The notes below the pieces were generated by a model, which was not told the DNA's origin, did no database searches, and worked only from the letters and a program-made list of their open reading frames with translations. The position numbers and the translations under genes are program-made. 64,000 nucleotides of DNA, taken from Aristolochia californica (Eukaryota; Streptophyta; Magnoliopsida; Piperales; Aristolochiaceae). Where the stretch lies: NCBI GenBank assembly GCA_029961685.1, contig JARWKL010000008.1, positions 23,221,981-23,285,980 on the forward strand, read 5' to 3'. Of this stretch, positions 1 to 11,580 are shown piece after piece. Each line of letters starts with the position of its first letter. Positions within the stretch are counted from its first letter, which is position 1.

Positions 1-1373
1 CAATGAAATGATGAACAATACATGAAATCAAGGTATAAATTGCATCGTCCTCACCTAGGTAGTCTTGGCTAGATTCAGTTTTGATAACCTTTTTGGAATT
101 GTAAATTTCATGATGTTGTTCAGGGTGAGGATATTATCCCACCAACCTTTGAGGGCACCAGAAAACCCTACAGTAAGCATTTCTACAATTCCTTGATCGG
201 AATTCTTTTGTTGCCGACAGATAGTACGATACATAAGCATTCGGCGACAATGTTCCAATATCTGATATTCAGATAATCCATCTATATTCCATTCATAAAT
301 GGATTTTCCATCATAAGCTTTTTGATCTATATACAAATTCTCTTCATACAATAGGTTCTGAGGTGTAGGCCTATGGTAATAGAGTTTGTTAGGTAGATCC
401 CATTTCCGAGTAGACTTTTTCACATAATCCAATTTCTGGATACTCGGATCTTGAATCATTTCCTGAAGAATTTCTTCAGTTTGATTGACATTGGTTAAAC
501 CTAAATCTTGGAGATTAGTGTTGTGACCAACATCAGAATCAGAGTATGCTGAAGGAGTTAAATCTTCAGATGTTTGCGATAAAGAATCTTCTTGAGATTC
601 ATGAGATTCAAGCATTTGAATACTTTGGAGAATCTCAGCAGCTTTGGCTGCCTTGGCTTGTCGAAGTTGATCTTCAGAAAGATTCAATCTGCCAAGCTGA
701 GATAATAATTCCTCAATTACTTCAGAATTATTATCCAATTTGAAGTTCATAATAGGAACAGGTGGTTTGATGAGTTCATCAATAAAGGTAATTTGCGAGA
801 AGGTAAGTCATAAGGATTTTGACAATATTTCTCTGGAGTTCCTTTTTCCAATAAATCTTCAATACGAATTAGCTGTTGGCCAATTGTTTTGAGATTTAAA
901 TTGGTAAAATTGTTTTGTCTCCTGATTTGCCCCATGGGATTGAGATTGGCCTCAGGATTGACAAAAGCAACTGCTTCAACAAAATCAAGTGATTTCCCTG
1001 AGGAGCTTGGAAATTCAAGCTTTATCGGATCAGTCGGAGGATGTATTGATCTGATGGTTGTGCCAGATTGAAGTTGCCATTCTTTCGTTAGGGTGGAAAG
1101 AGTGGGCGATGTGGAAGAAACGAAGGGTCGTTTCTCCGCTTGCTTCAATCTATAACGCATAAACCAATCAATAAAAGACATAATTACCCTATTTGTTTCC
1201 AAATAAAGATAAAAGTCCTTTGAAAATTCCATGCGGTTTGCGTCCCCATAGGTGTCAAAAAACCATCTTTTGAAACCTAGATTATTGGGCTGAAAGAATT
1301 CAACTTTGATTGTTGCTCGATCCACCACAAAAGGGGGTGGATTCTAGTCAATCTGTTGAGGTGTAAAAATCAT
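1..1373 (-). pseudogene. Pararetrovirus A ORF2, coat-protein part of polyprotein (broken, partial)
   Basis: Start of the structural/polymerase polyprotein. The ATG at 1373-1371 lies two bases after the movement-protein stop (TGA-TT-ATG), as in blocks B and C. Reading enters the conserved N-terminal region (motif PNNLGFKRWF) after an early in-frame TAG, runs open over 1328-747, then shifts frame near 780. The second frame (750-55) carries an acidic Ser/Glu-rich linker and then the conserved capsid core, with motifs YHRPTPQNLLYEEN and GALKGWW. The zinc knuckle, protease and RT would lie left of the window. One early stop, one frameshift and several terminal stops make it a pseudogene. The capsid assignment rests on position upstream of the CCHC knuckle and protease in the more complete block C. 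Confidence 0.85.
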
Positions 1374-1375
1374 AA

Positions 1376-2398
1376 TCACAGATTGAAACCAGTCATTTCA
1401 CTGGGAGTGGGAGAAGTACGTTCATGCTCCCTTTCCTTATAGACACCATGAGGAATTTGGGTGTTTGTTATGTGGATTCCTTTTAATGAGGAATCATCCT
1501 TACAAGATTGTGTTTCATCCACCTCCTCGTGTAGGCACGAGGTTTGGCCTACATCCGAGTATCTGGATGATGGTGGTAAAGAGACTCGGTAGGAAGTCTT
1601 GGATTTAAAATTAATCACCACGTCTCCATCGGTAGATTGAAGAACTTGATCAATATCCTGATTAATCAGGAGTCTTGGAGGAACAGCCTGTGGAATTGTC
1701 CAACTAGCTAGGAAATGAATTTCCTCCCAATTGATCATTCTTGGAGTGGCAACATTTGCACTCATAAGATCTGTTTCAATTAAGACTGTCTTACCCTGAT
1801 CTGGTAAGTGTAATACCTTAGGGACTAAGGTATTCATGATTTTGAAATGAATCCTTGCAATAACTGCAATGGTTTCAGTTCCAGGAATAAAATTGTATCC
1901 CTGTGTTAGAATCCTCAACTATATAGATTCTAACAAATTCCTATATGTTAATGATAGGGTAAGGTTTGGATGGACATTAAAGTGAATGAGTCCCCGACTG
2001 AGACTCGTTTCAACAATACCCATTAATGAGGGTTTCCAGTCCAAACAGCGACCATCTCGAAGAATGACCTGCAGACATGTGTTCATCCCTAATAAGGTTA
2101 AGGGTTTGAATGCAATCTATATGCATCCAATATGTATGTATTTCTTCTCAGTATCTGGTAGATACTTGTTGAGATCCGTTAACTCTAATAATTTAAGAGT
2201 TAAATCTTGATTTTCAAGATTAATTGTTTGTTCCATGGTTTTAATTCCCATGGTACTAGAAAGGGTGAAAGTTCTTTTCTTGTATATTGAAGTTAGTTTT
2301 ATGGACGGAATAGTCCAATCATTTAATTGTTGTTGAACTTTATATTCAATCAGAGATGCATTCTTAACTGATCCAGTAATCCTACTACTGGATGTCAT
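1376..2398 (-). pseudogene. Pararetrovirus A ORF1, movement protein (two in-frame stops)
   Basis: First ORF after the leader. It has 341 codons counting two in-frame TAG stops (2117-2119 and 1919-1921); the three open pieces share one frame. The start at 2398 is chosen because the same Met followed by a small Ser-rich stretch begins the block B copy. Its position between PBS leader and coat polyprotein, its size and its mixed beta-rich sequence fit the 30K-superfamily cell-to-cell movement protein of Caulimoviridae, which binds nucleic acid and works at plasmodesmata. I did not identify the 30K signature residues with certainty, so the role is inferred mainly from genome position. The C-terminus (motif SEMTGF) is conserved in all three blocks. 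Confidence 0.75.
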
Positions 2399-2854
2399 AT
2401 TTTGACAAATTAAAAATTTAACAACCAAATTGAAAACACAAATAAAAGTAAACTAACAGTACACTAAACAGCAAAGAGCGGTAAAAGAAAACCAGAAGGA
2501 GGAATATCCTAGTATGAAGTAAAATATATTATAAACTGATTATATGGAAATCATGAATGAAGCAAACTATTGTTCATAATATCATAATTAATTTACTGTT
2601 CATCATCTTCTTGATCAAATACACGTTTGTCAATGACTTATGAGTAGTGGCCCTCAACGCCTACACCTATCCACGGCAACGGCAACACGGGCATAACTCA
2701 ACGCGACTTGGGTGACGTCCCATATCATAACAAGAACGAAGATGAATAGTAAAATCATTATAACATTGCGAAGTAAGTTAACTCCCCTGATGATTAAGAT
2801 ATAAAAAATTTATAATATCTTACTCCATACCTGGATATTCAAGGTTTAGCCTTC
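2399..2854 (-). other. Pararetrovirus A leader between PBS and movement protein
   Basis: About 455 bases without a coding ORF. They are collinear with the leader of block B (51782-52202). The stretch would be the structured 5' leader of the pregenomic RNA. I saw no intact long ORF in it. Confidence 0.6.
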
Positions 2855-2869
2855 CATGGCTCTAATACC
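2855..2869 (-). promoter_or_regulatory. Degenerate tRNA-Met primer-binding site of block A
   Basis: On the minus strand the sequence reads TGGTATTAGAGCCAT, one change from the TGGTATCAGAGCCAT seen in block B. It is complementary to the 3' end of plant initiator-Met tRNA, the usual primer for caulimovirid minus-strand DNA synthesis. Confidence 0.75.
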
Positions 2870-5800
2870 AAATACAGCGGGAAGTAAGACAATGTTAGGT
2901 TCTTCTCCTAGTTCCTCTACAACTACTGCTGCCACTACCACTTCCGGTATGCTCTCTGCCTCATCTTCATCCTTGATAATTGATTTAGGAGCCTCCGAGC
3001 ATCTTATAGGTAACCAAAAATTATTACATTCTCTATCTCTGAGTCTTTCACACAAGTTTGTTACCATAGCTGACGGTTCTCAAACCAAAGTCCAAGGAAG
3101 AGGTTCCACTTCTGTCACCCCATCTCTTTCGCTCATTGATATTCTTTTTGTTCCTACTTTTCCTTTGAACTTATTATCTATTAGTTAGCTTACAAAATAT
3201 TTTATTTTTTCGGTTACCTTCTCTCTCACTTCATGTGTCTTTAAGGATCTTGTAACGAAGCGGGTGATTGGTGGAGGCCATGAACCAGGGGGGCTTTACT
3301 ACTTGGATGTGACAAAAATCAATATGGTTTCTACCACTGAAAATGAGACATGTTTATGGCACAATCGGTTGGGACATCCTTCTACACAATCTCTTCATTA
3401 TATGTTTCCATCTCTTAAAGTCAGGTCAGAATTTTGTTGTGAGGTCTGTCAATTGAGTAAACATCAAAGGAGTACATACTCTCCTCATCCAGAAGTCAAA
3501 AGTGACACTCCATTTTCGTTAATTCATACTGATGTTGATGTTTGGGGGCCCTTGAGTGTCTCTAATATTTCTCAAGCAAAATACGTTTATCGATAATTTT
3601 ACTCGCACAACTTGGTTGTTTCTCTTTAAGGAGCGTTCTGAGATACCATATATTTTAAAGTCATTTCATGCTATGGTTCTCACACAATTTGGTCATAAAA
3701 TTAAAATTTTCAGGTCTGATAATGCCAAAGAATACATTTCCAAAGACTTTGAATCTTTTTGTCAAGAGAATGGCATTATCCATCAAACATCATGCCCCTA
3801 CACTCCTCAACAAAATGGTGTAGCCGAACGGAAAAATTGTCATATTCTTGAGGTAGCTCGAGGTTTGTTATATCATGAAAGTTCCATACTTTTATTGGCC
3901 TCATGTTGTCCATACGGCATGCTTTCTTATTAATCGTCTACCATCTACTATCTTGGTAATAAATCTCCCTACTCTAGATTATTACCGAATGATGATCCGT
4001 TTTCATTACCATTGAAAGTCTTTGGATGTCAATGGTTTGTTCATAACTCATTACCTAGACACAGCAAACTTGATCCTAAATCTATCAAGTGTATTTTTTT
4101 TGGATACTCTCGCACACAAAAGGGTTATGTTTGTTATAGTCCTACTCTTCAACGTTTATTTGTGTCCAGGGATGTAACATTTTTTGAAGACTACTCATAT
4201 TATTCTGATAGCGCTCCTCCTGGTCTATCCTCAGTACCAAGTTCCCCTAGACTGGTTGTTCCTCGTGATGCAGAAATCATTCAACCCCTAGAGCATGTGG
4301 CCGATACCACACCTACCGAGTTTACAAATCCACTAGAGGTAAGTCCTTCATCTCTAGTTATTTTTGGTCCTCAATATGATACACGCCCTATTGCTATACG
4401 GAAAGAACCTCGATCATGCACTCAACCTTCTACTTCTCATCTTATTTCCAATTTTGTGTCTCATCATCACCTCTCACCTTTATGTTGTCATTTTCTTTTT
4501 TCTATTTCCTCCATATTTGTTCCACAGTCATATCAGGAGGCTCTACAACATCCAGGATGGAAGGCAGCAATAGATGAAGAAATGAAGGCCCTTAATGACA
4601 ATCATACTTGGTCACTGGTTCCTCTTCCCACAGATAAAAAACCCATTGATTGCAAGTGGGTTTATACTATCAAACATAATCCGAATGGGTCCATTGCACA
4701 CCTGAAGGCTCAATTGGTGGCCAAAGGTTATAAATGCTATGGACTTGATTATGAAGAAACATTCTCTCCGGTGGCAAAAATGAACTCAGTACGTATATTA
4801 TTATCTTTGGTAGCCAATTCATCATGGCCAATTTATCAACTGGATGTCAAAAATGCATTTCTTAACAGTGATATTAAAGAAGAGTTTTACACACAACAAC
4901 CACCTGGGTATGTGGTTGAGGGGGAGTTTGTCTACCGCCTTAAAAAATCTCTATATGGTCTAAAGCAATCCCCTCGGGCATGGTTTGAGAAATTTAGTCA
5001 AGCCATCAGACGGGCTGGTTTTCACAGATGTTCTGCAAATCACTCAGTATTTATTGAAAATACAGCGAGAGGTAAGGTGATTCTAGCTATATATGTTGAT
5101 GATATTATTATAATTGGGAGTGATTCTGAGGGCATTCAGAAAACAAAGGAGAAAGTATGTACTGAATTCAAGACGAAGGATCTTGGATTACTCAAATATT
5201 TTTTGGGTATTGAAATATTTCAATCTAGTCATGGGATTGTCCTATCCCAAAGGAAGTATGACCTTGATCTACTAGAAGAAACAAGAATGATGGGATGCAA
5301 ACCAGCAGACACTCCTATGGATGCAAATACGAAATTATGTGGAGGCACTGGAGAAGATGTAAATATTTGTATATATCAAAGACTAGTGGGGCGGCTTATT
5401 TATTTGTGTGTAACAAGGCCGAATATTTCATACGTAGTAAGTGTGGTAAGTCAATACATGCACAAGCCACAACTTAGTCATTGGCAGGCACTTGAAAGAA
5501 TACTATGATATCTGAAAGGAGCTCCTGGAAGGGGCTTCTCTATAAAAACCATGGTCACTTCAACATCAAAGGATTCTCAGATGCAGACTGGGCCGGATCT
5601 CCAAATGACAGAAAATCTACTTCAGGATATTGTACGATGGTTGGAGGGAATCTAGTTACATGGAAAAGCAAAAACAAAATGTAGTAGCACGATCGAGTGC
5701 AGAGCAGAATACAGGGCCATGGCACATATTGTCAGTGAACTCATATGGATAAAATTCCTTCTCACTGAATTGGGATTCTATAAAGAAACTCCAATAGATT

Positions 5801-6045
5801 TGTACTGTGACAATCAAGCAGCTATACACATTACATCGAATCCAGTCTTCCATGAAAGGACAAAGCATATTGAGGTGGACTGCCATTTTATACAAGAAAC
5901 GTACCAAGTTGGTTTCTTATCTCTGAAACATATTTCATCACAAAATCAAGTTGCAAACATTCTCACCAAACCCGTCACTCACAAGATTATGTTTACCATA
6001 TGCAACAAGTTGGGCATTTATGATGTCTTCTCACCCCCAGCTTGA
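2870..6045 (+). pseudogene. Copia element 4 pol (protease-integrase-RT-RNase H), frameshifted
   Basis: Pieces of one copia polyprotein in several frames. The protease at about 2970-3190 has the active-site triad altered (DLGASEH instead of the usual DSGAS). GAG-pre-integrase lies at 3260-3500 (HNRLGHPS). The integrase core at 3500-3935 ends in QQNGVAERKN and changes frame near 3560. The longest open piece, 4012-5508, covers the integrase C-terminus and the whole RT, including LDVKNAFLNSDI, KSLYGLKQSPRAWF and the catalytic YVDDI. RNase H (5510-6045) is split by a stop and frameshifts, and ends KHIEVDCHF...ANILTKPV. It is not functional as a polyprotein, although the RT frame alone is still open. 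Confidence 0.9.
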
Positions 6046-6545
6046 GGGGGAGTGTTACAATGTGGGACCCACCACGGTGCTCGAGCTGGTGGGACCCACC
6101 ATGAGGATGTGGGACATCAAAAAGAGTCCTAGAGGACGTGGGACACCAAGAAGAGTCCTCACCCAAAGCAAGCATGAGTTAAGGAATCAAGAAGCACAAG
6201 CTGAATTGAGTTAGAAGACTTGAAGATCAAGTGAGACCCACAAATATCTCACGAGTTGGCACTCTTATCAAGATGCGCTAGGAGATCATGAGGGACCCAC
6301 AAGGATAAGGCTACGAGCTGGCTTATCCCTTATATTCACGTGAATGAAGAAGGACTCCTAGTTCAACTCAAGTTAGTCTTCTAATAGTTTAGTTTGAATA
6401 GACTTATATTAAAGAGTTAGAGTTGGAATGTAATTAGGATTGAAAGACAAGTTGTATAAGGACTCTACCTCCTCCTCTACTATAAACAGAGGTGTTTTAA
6501 TTAGGAATTAATCAAGTTACACATCTCATTCTCGAATTACTCTCT
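6044..6545 (+). repeat. Polypurine tract and 3' LTR of copia element 4
   Basis: The GAGGGGGAG polypurine tract (6044-6052) directly follows the pol end. The LTR begins TGTTACAATG at 6053. It contains gtgggacccacca repeats and a promoter-like actataaacagag near 6480. The 3' border is not resolved. Confidence 0.7.
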
Positions 6546-6704
6546 CTCTCTCCCTCTTTGCTTGGCTCAATCCTCTCTTTGCTCTTTTATTTTTCTTCTC
6601 TCTACCCGAGAGCTCTTCTTCCCTTTTCTCTTTTTTCTTTCTTCTTTCTCTTGCTCGGAATTATGGAAAAGGGATCCAAAATTCAACACCATGGAAAAAG
6701 AAAT
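6546..6704. repeat. CT-rich low-complexity stretch
   Basis: Pyrimidine-rich DNA (tctctctctc and ttttctcttttttctttctt) between the copia LTR and the CACTA-end repeat. It may be the tail of the LTR or its downstream leader. Confidence 0.5.
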
Positions 6705-7720
6705 TTAAGAACTTGTGAAGAACACAAAATTTCTCTTAAATAAAGAAATTTTTGGTAAAAAAGTTTTTCATTACAAAATGGGAAATTTTTTGTGGTGGAA
6801 AATAAATTCCACCATTATGGTTTAAATTTTTATTAAAAATTATTTTTTTTGAAAATTGTTTCTCCCAAAAAATAGTATATAATTTTTGGTAGAAAATATT
6901 TTTTGCCAAAACAATATTTCTCAAAAAGACTTTCGGTTCCCAAAAATTTATTTCCTCTGAAAATTAATTCTGCCGATAGAAAGTATTTCCTTCCATGAAT
7001 TTTTCATAAATCTACTAGTAGAAAATCATTTTACGATGGTAGTGTTTTTATAGTTACTCTACTAGTGAAATATTATTTATCCTAGATAAGGTGGCTTCTG
7101 TTGACGAAAGCAAAAGCTCTTTTTTCTTGTAGTGTTATAATTAATAATGTAATTAATTATTTTATGGTTTAGTTGTAAACCTATGCTAAAAACTTGACTT
7201 GGTCAAAGTACATGGCATGGTTGAACCTGATTCAATTGACCTATCCAGTCCCGATTTTATAATAAAACATTGACCAACATCTCTAGGGCCAATTAGTTAA
7301 TCTGATCCAGATTTATAATTGAGCATTCAATGTCTGGCCATGGACTCATCTTATAATCACTTATATTTTAACTAAACAAACTCAATCTTTCTTCCATGGA
7401 ATATCACCATACGCTCTCTTGGGTGTTGTATCTTTCCTTTGCTTGGTATTCTTTCTGCCCTTAGCCTCCATTGGCAATAAACTCAGTTTTGGGTTGGTGA
7501 ATTCTCTACTATTAGAAGAAGAACAATATTTATGATTGTCATAATGTTGATACCAAATAAGACATACATTACCTTTTGTCTTTTGAAATTTTCACTTATA
7601 TTTTTATAAAGACAAAAAAAAAAAGCCAAAAAGAATGTCAATGTATTCCGAAAAACCCTACTAAATTATTAAGGGAAAGATATTATTGAATGATATTTGC
7701 ATTTGATGAAAGGTGAGTTA
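6705..7720. repeat. Dispersed 1-kb repeat, copy 1 (contains CACTA transposon end)
   Basis: Collinear with 26865-27890 over its whole length, with scattered substitutions and indels. Shared landmarks include taaagaaWttttttggta, gtggtggaaaata, the CACTA end, aacttgacttggtcaaagtacatgg and actaaacaaactcRatctttcttcc. The last part could once have encoded a short hydrophobic peptide, open only in copy 2, which I do not recognise. Similarity continues well beyond the transposon end, so what was duplicated was a larger unit. Confidence 0.7.
6730..7133 (+). mobile_element. Right end of a CACTA (En/Spm) transposon
   Basis: Positions 7119-7133 read ttttttcttgtagtg, the reverse complement of the CACTACAAGAAAAAA terminal inverted repeat common in plant CACTA elements. 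Upstream lies AT-rich DNA with recurring gtggaaaat/ggtagaaaat-type subterminal motifs. No transposase and no matching left end were found, so this is a truncated non-autonomous remnant. Confidence 0.6.
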
Positions 7721-7739
7721 CAAATAAAATAAAATAAAA

Positions 7740-10420
7740 GCCATATCTCGTGAACATTTTTGGTGCTTTGGCAATATTAATTTCTATTTCCAATGAAACC
7801 AAATTACAAACCATCTACAAATCGGAAATACATAATTGTCCAAGACATTTGGAATAATAAAATTCCAAAGACGCTTAGGTAGCCAACTGCAAAACATCTT
7901 TGGAGCTTTGGCAATATTAATTTCTATTTCCAATGAAACTAATCTCGTAAACCATCTACAAATCGGAAATACATAATTCTCCAAGACCTTTTGAATAATA
8001 AAATTCCAAAGAAAATTAGGAAGCCAACTGCAAATCTAGGAGCAACACCAGCATAGATCCATCTCATTTTAGACCCATCTTCAAACTCTTGACAAATCCA
8101 TATGTATTAATGGATGCAGTTTCCCAATACTTTGTTGGAGCGGCTCGAAAAAATTGATTCCCTAACAAGTCCAAAGTAATCAAACCAATAAGGTCTTCAA
8201 TTCTTTTGGGAATGTTCCTACCAAATTGTTGTTCGAGAGATCTAAAGAAATAACCAATGAAAGACTAGTAGTGTATTTATACAAAATCCATTCATTGACA
8301 CATCAACCTTTTCTTGGTAATACATGGTGTTGCCCCCACCGCCCATAGTCAAGTGTATTGTTTGTAATATGATTGGTTCTCATGGCTATGAAATTTTTTA
8401 TACCTCTATGAATGCCTCCGATCTGACGATGATGTGATACTTCAAATACTTACAAATAACCCAAATTCTATAGTTCCAGGGTAGTTCCAGTAAACACGTT
8501 GGACCTTAGTTGTAGTATTTGAAGGTTAGACACCTTTACACCAATCCAACTGAGAAGGCTTCCACTGAATTCGTTCCCACTAAGGTAAAGAGTTTGTAAA
8601 TCAATACAATTTTTCAAAATTGAAGAAAATTCTCCTAAGAGTTTATTCTTCTCAAGGTGCAAGCGTCATATATTTGCTAACTAAATAGAAGACCATGGTA
8701 TATTGCCAAATAAATGGTTTGCCTTTAAATCAAGCACTTTAATAGATTCACAATTAGCCAAGGTTGGAGGCACGCCTCCAGTGAGATGGTTATGGAAAAG
8801 ATTTAGAATTTCTATTCCCTTAATCTTACCAAATAAAGGATGAATGATCCCCCAAAAATTGATTGTATGACATATCACGAAAACTTACGGGGTTTGTTAG
8901 AAACGTTATGGGATCTGTGAACTTATTGTAGCTCAGATCAATAATTGCTTATGGATAAGCGAAAACTATATTGTATGGAGGTGAACCTGAAATATTGTTC
9001 ATACTAAGGTTCAAGTATTGAAGTTGAAGAGTGATGTTTTAAAAAGACGATGGTATATTAACCGCAGATCATCCAGAGAAATTTAGGACAACGACTTTGT
9101 TTTTTTTTTAGTTTGAAGACAAAGAGGAAATTGTGTGCCAAGACGGAAAGATCCAAGTTAGAGAGATATATCTTGAAATGGAGGAAGACAAGACATTGGA
9201 AGACGAAACTCTAGTGAATTTAGCGATAGGTCTAGGTCGGTTAGGTAACTCAGACTTCAAAAATGCTTTTCAAGCACAAGACCTTCTATTTGCAATTGTA
9301 AGAAATTCTAGAGATGAGAGTTCCGCCAAGCTTGTAGGGATAGGTCCAAGAAATCTACTATCCAAGAGGGATATGTAGGCTAGATTTGTTACTGAGAATA
9401 CCCAATCAAGCATTGGCGCAATTAGATCTTCAAAACCTCTTAAGAACCGAATTTTCAAGTTGTGTAAGTTTCCCATTTGTCTTAGAAAATCCTTCATGGT
9501 TCAATTCCCTCTTGATACTCCGAAGTCAAGACTAGTAAGAGATGTCAAATTTCCAATAGAAATGGGGATTTCTCCATATAGCTGCACCTCACTAAGGGAC
9601 ATTGTCTTATTATTCTTCCAACTGCCATCGAATCAATTTGAGTAATTTACTCTGATGTTATCATTATCTGACATTCGACACTCCTCCAAGTGAGGCAACA
9701 CTGCTAACTCTGGAGAAATATCGTCATAGAAATCATCATGATTGAGCTCAATTGACACAAGTGCAGCAATATTAATTAACCAATTAGAAAATTTTGAATG
9801 GAAATTGTTAGAACTAAGATCCAAATGACGCAGTTGAGGGTGTTGGGGGAAACTTGAAAGAGAAGTTTCCTTCAAGTTTCCGAAAATTCAAGTATCTGTA
9901 GGGAAGAAAGTGAACTAATTATGTGAAACCAGTGAGAACCTCATGGAAAGGTTAACATTTTTTATCTCTAGGTGCTTTAGAGATGGAATATTTAGCATCC
10001 AGTCAAGACTATTTGCATACAAACGTGAGGAGGAATCATTTGGTTCTATGTTGGAACAAACATTCAAAACGTGGAAAGGAATTTCCCCGCTGAATCCTAC
10101 ATACAATAAGTCCAAATACCTCAACTCCTTCTAGGAACCGATAAAATCCAGAATTTTAACTCCATAGAAAGAGTTCCCACTCCAGTCTAGGTGTTGGAGA
10201 TGTTTTAGTTGCAACAATGCTGCATTGATCTGTCCAATCAAACTTCCTCCGTATGCACTGTCATTGTAATTATCTAGTTCAGAGAATACACCACAAGGGC
10301 CATCAAGATGAAGTAGAATCACGTACCCTATTAATTGTGGCATGTAAGACCCTTCGATTTGTAGAAATCTAGAGCAACATCCGAAGAGGCAAGAAGATTG
10401 GATCGATCAATGAGATTACT
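7740..10420 (-). pseudogene. LRR receptor-like protein (Cf/EIX-type RLP) pseudogene
   Basis: Remains of a cell-surface leucine-rich-repeat receptor-like protein, read right to left. Near 10340-10130 is the N-terminal region (GYVILLHLDG, then LKHLQHLDWSGNSFYG). Successive LRRs follow at 10124-9915, 9875-9633 (LRHLDLSSNNFH), 9497-9270 (GPIPTSLAELSSLEFL), 8878-8681 (LANCESIKVLDLKANHLFG) and 8662-8468. The C-terminal juxtamembrane and membrane part is at 8060-7740 (GSKMRWIYAGVAPRFAVG). Family members perceive microbial or developmental ligands and signal through SOBIR1/BAK1-type partners. The reading frame is interrupted many times and several repeats are missing. The 8880-9270 and 8060-8460 stretches are badly degraded. 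I see no kinase, which fits an RLP rather than an RLK. Confidence 0.85.
7753..8025 (-). repeat. 137-bp tandem duplication in the RLP C-terminal region
   Basis: The block starting ttttggtgctttggcaatat recurs 137 bases later (7888 onward). It carries the same aatttctatttccaatgaaac, catctacaaatcggaaatac and ttccaaag landmarks. It duplicates the transmembrane/juxtamembrane coding part of the RLP pseudogene. Confidence 0.75.
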
Positions 10421-11161
10421 TCTAAAATTGGTAAGTCCCACTCTCTCCACATCACAACAAACCACTTGTCAAGAAAAAATCCCTTTTCATATGATACCTA
10501 GCAAGAGAAACCCAACTACGTATCACAATTGAACTTTCCCACATGTCTTAGATAGTAACTTTTTTCCCCTTATGCTTCTTTCTCCTTTCATTACTTTATA
10601 GTTTGTACATACTATTGATTTTCAGGATTCCATAGCCTTGTGGTCTTTGATAATGAAGGAGAGAAGGAAGAAAGTGTGAGAGACGTCCAATGGGAGAGAG
10701 AAAACATGTTGGGAGAAAAGGAGGAAGAATAGGGTTATGGACTTGTGTCCTAACCCTCCCCCTTAAGTTGTATTTATAGATGCCAAATATTAAAAATTAT
10801 AACTATACCCTTCACCCTAGAATGAGTGAATAAGGGACAAAGATCATAATTTCATCACTGACACCCAAGCTTGCCTATATTTTCAACACTCTCCCTTGTT
10901 GATTTCTAGGGACTACACATAAATACAAGAAATCTCAAGGGAAGGAGATAAGAGAGGAAACTCTAGCTCTTGGGAGAGAGAAGTGAAGAAACCAAGGGAG
11001 AGAAAGGTGTATTGACAAATTTGCACCAAGAGGAAGAGACTTAAATGCTCTACCCCATGCCTTGAGTCTATATTTATAGTTGTGTGAAGGTGTTTACATT
11101 GACTACTTTTGGAAGATGGGCCCAAACCCACATGACCAAGGAAGACCCACATATCCAAGTG
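10421..11161 (-). repeat. Gene-free stretch with a probable LTR fragment on the minus strand
   Basis: On the minus strand a purine run caagggagag is followed at 10888 by TGTTGAAAATATAGG, which looks like a polypurine tract plus 3' LTR start running leftwards. It contains ctataaataca (promoter-like) near 10780. The LTR end was not found. At 11105-11160 part of the element 5 LTR start (ggaagatgggcccaaaccca) is duplicated. No coding sequence is recognisable. Confidence 0.35.
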
Positions 11162-11565
11162 TGTTGGAAGATGGGTCCAAGCCCATAAGATATGGACCCA
11201 CCATGATCACACAAGTTGGTGGGACCCACATGATGATGTGAGATGGCATGATGGGTCATCACATGAGCCGACATCCTTATCACATGAGTTGGAAGATTTG
11301 GCAACCCACCATGATAACCACGAGTTGGCATACTTATCACATGATCGTGTGTCTCAAAGAAGATTTTCAGTTTAAAAGTGTTTCAGTCATGTTAGTCTTC
11401 TATTTATATTGGGTTATTACTTATGCTATAGAGTTTGGGTGCAATTAGGACAAGGGTAGTTTAATTGTAGTTGAACTCTACTACTTTTCTCTATTATAAA
11501 TAGAGGTTCATGTACTCTGTTTATAATAAGTCAATAAAGTATTTTTCTTTTCCATAAATTCAACA
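11162..11565 (+). repeat. 5' LTR of degenerate copia element 5
   Basis: Begins TGTTGGAAGATGGG and ends aaattcaaca, immediately followed by a PBS. It contains a promoter-like ctattataaataga near 11494. Fragments of the same LTR family recur at 12190-12320, 25284-25562 (minus), 28031-28245 and 49968-50075. Confidence 0.7.
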
Positions 11566-11580
11566 TGGTATTAGAGCAGG
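11566..11580 (+). promoter_or_regulatory. tRNA-Met PBS of copia element 5
   Basis: tggtattagagcagg directly abuts the LTR end. It is one base off the canonical tggtatcagagc. Confidence 0.75.

Larger units (their letters stand above)
1..2869 (-). mobile_element. Endogenous pararetrovirus block A (Caulimoviridae), partial
   Basis: An integrated, decayed plant pararetrovirus segment read on the minus strand. It holds, in order, a tRNA-Met primer-binding site, a non-coding leader, the movement protein ORF and the 5' part of the coat/polymerase polyprotein, and it runs off the left edge of the window. The same order is found in blocks B and C. Its proteins differ from B and C at many positions, while B and C resemble each other closely, so A derives from a different virus lineage. 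The right end stops within a few bases of the PBS and abuts copia element 4 directly. Stops and a frameshift show it cannot be expressed as intact protein. Confidence 0.9.
2870..6545 (+). mobile_element. Ty1-copia element 4, 5'-truncated
   Basis: A copia retrotransposon lacking its 5' LTR, PBS and gag. The left end begins in protease sequence right against viral block A. Domains follow in copia order: protease, GAG-pre-integrase, integrase, RT, RNase H, then polypurine tract and 3' LTR. The right LTR border could not be placed exactly; about 6545 is an estimate, since the sequence passes into a CT-rich stretch and then the CACTA-end repeat. Confidence 0.85.
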
